NCBI GenBank assembly: GCA_028679035.1
Contig: JAJRCL010000048.1
Span: 1 to 8,289, forward strand
From: Methanomicrobiales archaeon
Lineage (GTDB): Archaea; Halobacteriota; Methanomicrobia; Methanomicrobiales; JACTUA01
Length of the DNA: 8,289 bases
Direction of reading: 5' to 3'
Shown here: positions 1 through 6,300 of the stretch, piece by piece
How positions within the stretch are numbered: the stretch's first letter is position 1
Layout of the letters: each line of letters begins with the position of its first letter
The notes under the pieces: model-generated
The model's input: the letters and a program-made list of their open reading frames with translations, nothing else
What the model was told of the DNA's origin: nothing
The model's database searches: none
Program-made: the position numbers and the translations under genes

Positions 1-301
1 CAGGGTGATCCCGGATAAGGATCCGTGCCATCTCGATCTCCAGCGGCGTGGGTGTCCCGTACAGCCATCCGAGGTGCAGCTGTTCCTGCACCGCGTCCCG
101 CACCCCGGAGTGGTTGTGCCCGAGGATCAGGGGGCCGTACGCCATGCAGCAGTCGATGAGATCCTTTCCATCTGCGGTAACAAGGTGCGATCCCTGCGCC
201 CGTACCGTGTAAAAAGGATAGGGTTTGATTGCCCGAACCGGGCTTGATACCCCGCCCGGCATCAGCTGCTGTGCCTCGGCAAAGAGCTCCTCGGATGTCA
301 C
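1..301 (-). CDS. hemL: Glutamate-1-semialdehyde 2,1-aminomutase, N-terminal part (cut by window edge)
   Basis: PLP-dependent enzyme that converts glutamate-1-semialdehyde to 5-aminolevulinate, the last step of the C5 route into tetrapyrroles, in the cytoplasm. Only the first 100 codons are present. I translated the minus strand from the GTG at 301-299. It reads MTSEELFAEAQQLMPGGVSS, then PVRAI, and later DGKDLIDCCMAYGP, LGHNHSGV, GTPTPLEIEMA. The PGGVxSPVRA start, the D-G-K/LID strand and the GTPxxxE segment are hallmarks of this family. The catalytic PLP lysine lies beyond the left edge. The start is chosen because its N-terminus matches the family length and because it overlaps the hemB stop in a GTGA at 298-301. 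A GGAGGT lies 12 bases upstream of the GTG, rather far, so termination-reinitiation from hemB is likely. This frame is easily missed because the start is GTG and the gene is truncated. Confidence in identity is high. Confidence 0.95.
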   Translation of the reverse strand, partial: MTSEELFAEAQQLMPGGVSSPVRAIKPYPFYTVRAQGSHLVTADGKDLIDCCMAYGPLILGHNHSGVRDAVQEQLHLGWLYGTPTPLEIEMARILIRDHP

Positions 302-1269
302 AGCCACCCCGCGACCTCCTCGGCGAAGTAGGTGATGATGAGATCCGCTCCTGCCCGCTTCATGCAGATCAGGCTCTCCATGATGGCGGATTTCTCATCG
401 ATCCAACCCTGAGCGGCGGCGGCCCGGATCATGGCGTACTCCCCGCTCACCTGGTAGGCAGCAACAGGAAGCCCGAGGCTTACGACCTCGGCGAGGATGT
501 CCAGGAACATACCCGCCGGTTTCACCATCAGGATGTCTGCCCCTTCCGCCATGTCGATCTCCGACTCCCGGAAGGCCTCACGTGCGTTTGCCGGGTTCAG
601 CTGGTAGGTCGTGCGATCCCCGAACACCGCACTCGAGTGCGCAGCCGAGCGGAAAGGACCGTAAAAGGAGGAAGCAAATTTCGTCGAATAGGACATGATG
701 AGCGTTTCCTGGTGTCCGGCCCGGTCCAGCGACCGGCGGATCACTGCCACCATGCCGTCCAGCATGCAGGATGGTGCGACGATATCGGCGCCCTGGTTCG
801 CATGGCTGACGGCAATCTTGCCCATAAGCTCCAGCGACGGATCGTTCAGCAGATCGCGCCCATGGGGAGTGTCGCCGATGATCCCGCAGTGGCCATGATC
901 GGTGTATTCGCACCCGCACACATCGGTGATCACCACCATCTCCGGTACCGCTTCCTTGATGCGGGGAATGGCCTGCTGGATGACCCCGTCGGGGGAAAAA
1001 GCGCTGCTGGCAACAGCGTCCTTGCATGCAGGAATACCGAAAAGGAGCAGCGCCCCAACCCCGGTTGCGCTAATTCGCTCCGCGACTGCAGAAACCTCAT
1101 CGACCGGGTACCGGTACTGTCCGGGCATCGTTGCTATCGGGACCCGTTCACGGATATTTTCGTCAATAAATATCGGATAAACGAGATCAGTTTTGCTCAG
1201 GTGCACCTCGGAGAGGAGTTCACGGATCCCTCTCCGGCGCAGCCGTCTTAAGCGTCGTTCCGGAAACAC
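298..1269 (-). CDS. hemB: Porphobilinogen synthase (5-aminolevulinate dehydratase), zinc type
   Basis: Condenses two 5-aminolevulinates to porphobilinogen in the cytoplasm. The 323 residues match the usual family length and are full length. The active-site metal segment DVCGCEYTDHGHCG spans residues 117-129 and keeps all three zinc cysteines (C118, C120, C128), so this is the zinc-dependent form, not the Cys-poor Mg/Asp type. Both Schiff-base lysines are visible: K197 in YSTKFASSFYGPFR and K250 in LMVKPA. The N-terminal arm FPERRLRRLRR is the usual oligomerisation arm. The start is a GTG at 1269-1267, preceded by a good Shine-Dalgarno GGGGTGAT ending five to six bases upstream. It places the arm where homologues begin. 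The gene overlaps the end of hemA by 22 bases, and its own stop overlaps the hemL start by 4 bases, so it is an internal operon gene. Nothing is missing from the catalytic set. Confidence 0.97.
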   Translation of the reverse strand: MFPERRLRRLRRRGIRELLSEVHLSKTDLVYPIFIDENIRERVPIATMPGQYRYPVDEVSAVAERISATGVGALLLFGIPACKDAVASSAFSPDGVIQQAIPRIKEAVPEMVVITDVCGCEYTDHGHCGIIGDTPHGRDLLNDPSLELMGKIAVSHANQGADIVAPSCMLDGMVAVIRRSLDRAGHQETLIMSYSTKFASSFYGPFRSAAHSSAVFGDRTTYQLNPANAREAFRESEIDMAEGADILMVKPAGMFLDILAEVVSLGLPVAAYQVSGEYAMIRAAAAQGWIDEKSAIMESLICMKRAGADLIITYFAEEVAGWL

Positions 1270-2522
1270 AGCTTATCACCCCTGGTAATTGCCCGCACGA
1301 TGGCCTCTGCCGATGCGAGATCCCCGCTCTCGGCGGAGGTACGGACCGCTACAGTCGCGTCTGCCAGCATTTTTTTCACCATCACCCGCGTGAGATCGTC
1401 CATGACCTCCCGGGTGCGGTCATCCCCGTTTCCGAGGCGGTGGATCGCACGATCCCGCTCCCGCACCCGGATCATCTCAGCCCAGATGTAGAGATCGGCA
1501 AGGATATCGTCCCCCGCCTGACGGTTCATGAGCCGGATAAACGCGTCCAGCTCCTCGTCGATGAACTCCCGTGCCCGTTCTGCTTCATTCTTCCGGGACC
1601 GCATGTTTTCCTCGCTGATGCTGCGCAGGTCATCGATCCCAAAGAGGCGGACTCCCTCGATGCAGTCAGCCCCGTCTTCGACATCCCGGGGCTGGGCGAT
1701 ATCGATGAGCACGAGCGGGCGGGGTACCGGCTCCGAAGGCCATTTACGCTCCCGCATCACTTCCTGCAGCGGATCGCAGTGGATAATCGGGTGCGGTGCG
1801 GACGTGCAGGAAATCACTACATCGGAGAGTGCGATGTAGCGGTAGAGATCTTTCAGGTTCACCGCCCTTCCCCCGATCTTATCGGCAAGGATGACCGCAC
1901 GCTCATACGTACGGTTTGCCACGTAAATGGCGGTAAGCCCCTTCGCTGCGAGCGCCTGTGCCACGAGCATACCGAGTTCCCCACTCCCGATAACAAGGAT
2001 ATGGCGCTCTGCAAGGGATCCGATCTGTTCTTCTGCGAGGGCGACCGCTGCCGATCCAATGGATACTGCGCCGCGGTTGATCTGTGTCCTGCGCCGCACC
2101 TGGATGCCAACGTGCACCGATTTGTCGATCGCCAGACTGATCAGGGGGCTTGCGGCGATTTCTTCTGTCGCGAGGGCAAGCGATTTTTTCATCTGCCCAA
2201 GGATCTGGTCTTCCCCGACAATCATGGAGTCAATCCCCGCTGCAAGTTCGAGGAGGTGGCGCAGCACGGCGGTTCCTTCCAGGACGGTAAACCCATTTCT
2301 TCCCTGCTCGGCAAGGAACATCTCCAGGGCTGGCCCGTCCCCCTGCACCAGTATTTCCACCCGGTTACAGGTCTGCAGGATCAGGGCGCCCTTGAACCGT
2401 TCCCGGGCGGCCGTAAGAAAAGCACGTTCGTCAGGAAAACGGTGCACTTCAATCGTTCCGGCATGTGCCGAGTGGTGTGAAAGGCTTGCTAGCGCAAGCG
2501 AGGCAACCAGATGTTCATCCAT
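1248..2522 (-). CDS. hemA: Glutamyl-tRNA reductase
   Basis: NADPH-dependent reduction of glutamyl-tRNA(Glu) to glutamate-1-semialdehyde, the committed first step of tetrapyrrole synthesis. Numbered from the ATG at 2522, it has 424 residues. The N-terminal catalytic domain has LSHHSAHAGTIE (residues 14-25) and LQTCNRVEIL (49-58), with the thioester-forming cysteine at C52. The signature AGIDSMIVGEDQILGQ is at 95-110. The NADPH domain shows VIGSGELG (177-184) and VANRTYERA (201-209). The C-terminal third is the helical dimerisation domain. An upstream ATG at 2579 would add 19 residues rich in charged and Gly residues that the family lacks, and would overlap the preceding gene by 65 bases. The ATG at 2522 overlaps it by only 8 (ATGGATGA) and puts LSHHSAH at its normal place. 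Possible ribosome sites GGGAG or GCGGT lie just upstream. HemA and HemL are expected to channel the labile semialdehyde, which fits their shared operon. Confidence 0.96.
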   Translation of the reverse strand: MDEHLVASLALASLSHHSAHAGTIEVHRFPDERAFLTAARERFKGALILQTCNRVEILVQGDGPALEMFLAEQGRNGFTVLEGTAVLRHLLELAAGIDSMIVGEDQILGQMKKSLALATEEIAASPLISLAIDKSVHVGIQVRRRTQINRGAVSIGSAAVALAEEQIGSLAERHILVIGSGELGMLVAQALAAKGLTAIYVANRTYERAVILADKIGGRAVNLKDLYRYIALSDVVISCTSAPHPIIHCDPLQEVMRERKWPSEPVPRPLVLIDIAQPRDVEDGADCIEGVRLFGIDDLRSISEENMRSRKNEAERAREFIDEELDAFIRLMNRQAGDDILADLYIWAEMIRVRERDRAIHRLGNGDDRTREVMDDLTRVMVKKMLADATVAVRTSAESGDLASAEAIVRAITRGDKLCFRNDA

Positions 2523-3141
2523 GCAGGTACCGCTCCCGTGCCAGTCGCCCGGCGGTTTCCTGTCCTGCTGCGAGCGCATTCCAGACCGCGGGGTCGCAGA
2601 GCACAGCGTGAAGAATCGCTGCCCGCTCCTGCCAACTGGTACCTGTGGCCTTCAGCTCCCGGCGCAGGGATTCCTGCAGAAGGACCATCTCCTCCATGTG
2701 TGGAAATGTAGCCTCGAGGTGCTCCCGGACGAAACGGGGAAGTGTGGGGGCTTTCCCATAGGTCGAGATCGCTATGACGTAACCTTTTCCCTGCACGACG
2801 GAAGGAACGATCACATCTCCTGCCTCCCCCATCGCGTCGTTGACGAGCACTCCTTCCGCGGCGCAGATCTCCTCCAGGAAGCGGTTCGCAGCACGGTCCG
2901 AAGTTGCAAGGACCGCGAGAAACGCTCCATCCAGGATCCGGTGGATAGCCTCCCGTGATTCGGGGCTGATATCTTCCCGGATCCGCTGCACTGCGAGTTC
3001 TTCCAGATCCGCTGTAAAGGAACGGCTCACCACCACGACTGCTGCCTCCCGTGCAAAGAACGCCGCTTTGCGTGCCGCGACCTCGCCCCCGCCAAAGATG
3101 ACGACCTTTTTCCCGCGCAGATCGATCATCAGGGGGATCAT
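2515..3141 (-). CDS. sirC: Precorrin-2 dehydrogenase (SirC/Met8/CysG N-domain family)
   Basis: NAD-dependent oxidation of precorrin-2 to sirohydrochlorin, the branch point toward F430, cobalamin and siroheme or alternative heme. It has 208 residues, about the size of stand-alone SirC-type enzymes. A Rossmann segment VVIFGGGEVAARKA is at 13-26, with V-A-A-R-K after the Gly-rich loop as in the family. LAVLATSD is at 75-82 and VLVNDAMGEAGDVIVPS at 98-114. D102 is the probable counterpart of the conserved catalytic Asp of CysG/Met8. AISTYGKAPTLPRFVRE (124-140) is the family's IST-GK-P-R motif. The C-terminal helical part is shorter than in yeast Met8p. Whether it also inserts metal cannot be told; some relatives are bifunctional ferrochelatases. 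It is the first gene of the operon. No Shine-Dalgarno is seen before the ATG at 3141, and a TATA-like box sits about 27 bases upstream, so a leaderless message is likely. An ATG four codons in is an alternative start. Confidence 0.9.
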   Translation of the reverse strand: MIPLMIDLRGKKVVIFGGGEVAARKAAFFAREAAVVVVSRSFTADLEELAVQRIREDISPESREAIHRILDGAFLAVLATSDRAANRFLEEICAAEGVLVNDAMGEAGDVIVPSVVQGKGYVIAISTYGKAPTLPRFVREHLEATFPHMEEMVLLQESLRRELKATGTSWQERAAILHAVLCDPAVWNALAAGQETAGRLARERYLHG

Positions 3142-3164
3142 CAGGATATATCTATGAATGGGTT

Positions 3165-3172
3165 TACTTTAA
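3165..3172 (-). promoter_or_regulatory. Candidate TATA box for the sirC-hemA-hemB-hemL operon
   Basis: The minus strand reads TTAAAGTA here, centred about 27 bases before the A of the sirC ATG at 3141. That is the normal archaeal distance from TATA box to transcription start, so the transcript would begin at or next to the ATG. This agrees with the absence of a Shine-Dalgarno in front of sirC. The match to a TATA consensus is moderate and no strong BRE is seen. The assignment is inference from position and composition. Confidence 0.45.
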
Positions 3173-3180
3173 GGTGCCTG

Positions 3181-3190
3181 AATCGTGCGA
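3181..3190 (-). repeat. Direct repeat TCGCACGATT, copy proximal to the operon promoter
   Basis: The ten-base sequence TCGCACGATT (minus strand) occurs here, eight bases upstream of the candidate TATA box of the tetrapyrrole operon. It occurs again exactly at 3268-3277, 87 bases away, in the same orientation. Its place next to the box is where archaeal regulators or activators often bind, so it is a candidate operator. No regulator is identified. Confidence 0.4.
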
Positions 3191-3204
3191 CGACAGGAAC
3201 GTTT

Positions 3205-3225
3205 TCCGGCACTCCATACGCCGGA
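3205..3225. repeat. Inverted repeat TCCGGC-9-GCCGGA in the spacer before the tetrapyrrole operon
   Basis: Six perfectly complementary base pairs (TCCGGC at 3205-3210, GCCGGA at 3220-3225) enclose a nine-base loop. There is no T-run after it on either strand, so it does not look like a terminator. Two eight-base palindromes lie close by: ACCGCGGT at 3230-3237 and CACATGTG at 3244-3251. It could be a protein-binding site or structure in the 3' end of the upstream message. The function is unknown. Confidence 0.35.
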
Positions 3226-3267
3226 TTGAACCGCGGTCTTACGCACATGTGGCTTCACCCACACGCA

Positions 3268-3277
3268 AATCGTGCGA
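3268..3277 (-). repeat. Direct repeat TCGCACGATT, distal copy
   Basis: Second exact copy of the ten-base element at 3181-3190, in the same orientation. It begins at the last base of the T-run of the candidate terminator of the surface-protein gene. Here it is also part of a short dyad: CACG and CGTG around CAAAT on the plus strand, 3263-3275. Confidence 0.35.
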
Positions 3278-3303
3278 AAAATTGGAGGATCAGATTTCCT
3301 GCC
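3277..3303 (-). terminator. Candidate transcription terminator of the PKD/NosD surface-protein gene
   Basis: Five bases after the TAA stop (3311-3309), the minus strand can fold GGcAGGA against TCCTCC. This gives six pairs with one bulged C and a seven-base loop (AATCTGA). AA and then five T residues (3281-3277) follow. A hairpin plus oligo-T, or the oligo-T alone, is what archaeal RNA polymerase uses to stop. Its position between two unrelated same-strand genes supports the call. The stem is modest. Confidence 0.5.
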
Positions 3304-3308
3304 CTCCC

Positions 3309-6300
3309 TTACACCATTCCCTCATATTTCTGCTGCAGGAGCTGCGTGACCATAGGGGACTGTGCGGCAACCCGCACCATCTTCTGAACGGCAGTGGAAA
3401 GCTGGTCGTTCAGGTCATGGACCTGCCGATCAGTGATGTGTCCCTGGTGAGCCGCGCTCTTGATGCGTTCCTCCGCCACCTGGCAGGAATAGAAGAAACG
3501 GTCGACGGTTTCGGCGGCCTCTGCCGTCGTGCCGTACTGCCCCTGTGCCAGCGCACGGTCCATATCCTGCACCTGTGCATCGATTGTGTTCAGGACGTCG
3601 ATGATGGACGCGTACGCCCTGCCACGATCCCCCTCAATCAGGTGATCGATAAAACCATCTGAAGGAGGCGTCATTCCCCCCTCACCACCGGTGAGCTGAT
3701 CGATCCGTTTGCGCCGTTGCCAGTACCCGGCAAGAACGATGATGAAAATCGTCGTAACAAGTCCGGCGATCGTGAGGGTGTTCTGCGTCATCCAGGTGAT
3801 GAGCCCGCCGGCAATCGACAGGCGGGTCCACGGTACCTGCGTAGGCGCCGCGTCCGGCTCGTGTGCGGCTGCAGTGACCTTTACCGAAATAAGCCCGAAG
3901 ACCGAGAGCCCGTCCGGTGAATCTCCGGTAAAGATCATATTGCCTCCGATGTCGTTACCGGTAAAGGACGTCGCGAGCACCGTGGGTTCCCCTCCGTCGG
4001 GGATCCGGAAAATCCGGATCCCTCCGCTGCCACCGTGGTCCTGTACCCATTGGCCCGGCACTGTCATCCAGATTGTCGCAACGCCGGTCGAGCTCAGGTT
4101 GACCTTGTCGACCCGCATCGTATAGGCAACTCTATCGATCTCCATATTCGCCGCGGCGGCGGCTGCGGCAAAACCCTCCTGCGCCGCTGGAGACGGCCTC
4201 TCGATGATGCTCAATGTGACGGCTGCATCCGGGGGAAGGTCTGACAGCCGGACGGTGAACCAGGCCTTCACCTGCCCGATACTGATTTCCGCGGTCACCG
4301 GCGTGCCCTCGATCAGCACCCCGGTGAGCGTACCCGTAATCCGTCCCCCTTCCTCCACGATTCCCTCTGCACTGATCGTGATCGCACAGCGTTCATCTTC
4401 AAGGACGATGGTGTGCTCTCCCGTCGTGACGGTATACCCTTCGGACACCGCGGTACTGCGGTCGACGACTACGTGTCGTTCCCCGGCGGTTCCTTCAGAG
4501 ATCCCGATCGCGTGCGATGCGTGCAGCACTGATGCGATCGCAGCAGCTTCTTCCGGTTGCGCAGGTATCTCGGGTTTCGCCTCTGGCGCGGCGGGTCCTT
4601 CCCGCAATTCCTCCAAGGATGGGCGATCCGAGGAAGAGGACTCGGTCATCACGTGTGATCCACTGCCTCCGGAAGATCCTCCTCCGGAAGATGAGGAGGA
4701 CTGCTGCACCACGACCGCGCCCGTCACCCGGGAGGTGTTGGCTCCGGTACTGTGGGTCACGGTGAGCGAGACATCATACGACCCCGGGCTGGTGAATGTG
4801 TGCGTGGGTTCCGGTTCTGCCGAGGTCCCACCGTCCCCGAACGACCAGTTCCAGGTCGTCGGTTCTCCGGTAGAGAGATCCGTAAACGCCACCGGCAGCG
4901 GGGCATAACCGCTTACCGGCGAGTTTGAGAATGCGGCGACCGGTGGTGTAATGGCCGGGAGTTCACCAACGGTGATCGTAATCGTCTCTTCGTCCTCCCG
5001 TTCTGCATCCGCCACCATGAAGGTGATCTCATACGTCCCCTCCTCGCCCGCAACCGGCGTCCATGTAAAGACTCCCGTTTCGGTGACGAATGTTGCATTT
5101 GCCGGCAGATCCAGCGCATAATACGAGAGGATGTCCCCGTCCGGATCCTCTGCACCGATCGTCAACGTCAGCAGCGATCCAGGGCTGACCGAACGGTTGC
5201 CGATTTCGGCCAGTACCGGCGCAGAATTCCCGGGCTCTGCAGGCTCCACGGTGATAATCACCTGCTCAAAGTCACCAGCACCCGCGATGTCGGTCAGGGT
5301 GAAATTTACCGTGTGCACACCCGCCTGGCCCGCAACCGGCGTCCAGGTAAACCAGCGGTACCAGGAGTCAAAATATGCACCCTCCGGCATATCCTGCGCA
5401 TCGAAGGAAAGGGCCGACCCGGCATCCGGATCACTGCCCGAAACCGTGAACGCAATCTCAGCGCCGACCAGTCCGGACTTCGGCCCGATGGGATCCAGGA
5501 CCGGCGGGTTGTTGGTACCTGTCACTGTGATGAGGGAAGCCCGTTCCGCGGTGTCGCTCCCGGCGGCGTTCGTCACCATGAGGCTTACATCGAAGGTTCC
5601 GGCGTCTGCATAGATGTGTTCCGGGTTACGCAGGTGCAGATCGGTTGTATTGAACCATACCCCGTCTCCGAATGACCAATTCCATGCGGCGATGTTCTCC
5701 CCGCCGGACAGGTCGATGAACGTTACCACCAGCGGTGCGGTACCGGCTACTGGATTCGCAGAGAGATCTGCATTTGGCGGAAGGAGACTGGGCACATAGT
5801 CAATCGAACTGCTCTGCCAGCTCCATGGTCCCATGAGCGGGTGAGGATCTGCCGCCGTTGCATTGATGACGTGGGCTGTATCTCCAACACCGTCGTTGTC
5901 GGTGTCGGCACCAGAGTACTCGCCATAGTAGTTCCCCAACACCCCGGTGCGCTGGCTGTCATCGTACCAGTACGATTGCGGAACGGGGTTTTCCCAGACA
6001 TTCCCGCTGCTCTCGTCAATGGCATTGATCGTATTTCCCTCTATGTTGTTGAGATACAGGTTATTTCCGCCGGTGGATGGCCAGATGCGGATGCCCACAC
6101 CGTTCCCTTCCACATTGTTTTCTATTACCGTATTGCCCGCAACATTCCACAGGCAGATCCCATCCCATTCATTATTGGAGAACGTATTGCGGGAGATGGT
6201 GTTGGCGACCTGCGCCGGTCCTGAAGAAGACCAGACCAGAATACCCCGCTTGCTGTCGGTCGCGGTGTTACCCTGCACGATATTGTCCTGTGACCCGGCA

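Noticed and set aside
2520..2579. Upstream ATG extending hemA by 19 residues
   Set aside because: The extension is not found in the family and would overlap the preceding gene deeply; the ATG at 2522 gives the normal N-terminus.
229..2958. Long plus-strand open frames opposite the tetrapyrrole genes (for example 229-1251, 1440-2480, 1927-2958)
   Set aside because: They are exact antisense shadows of hemB, hemA and sirC, have no family motifs or ribosome sites, and arise from GC-rich codon use.
3216..3240. GGTTCAATCC-like T-loop on the minus strand, possible tRNA
   Set aside because: The T-stem has a mismatch, and no acceptor stem, D-arm or anticodon arm can be placed at the right distances.
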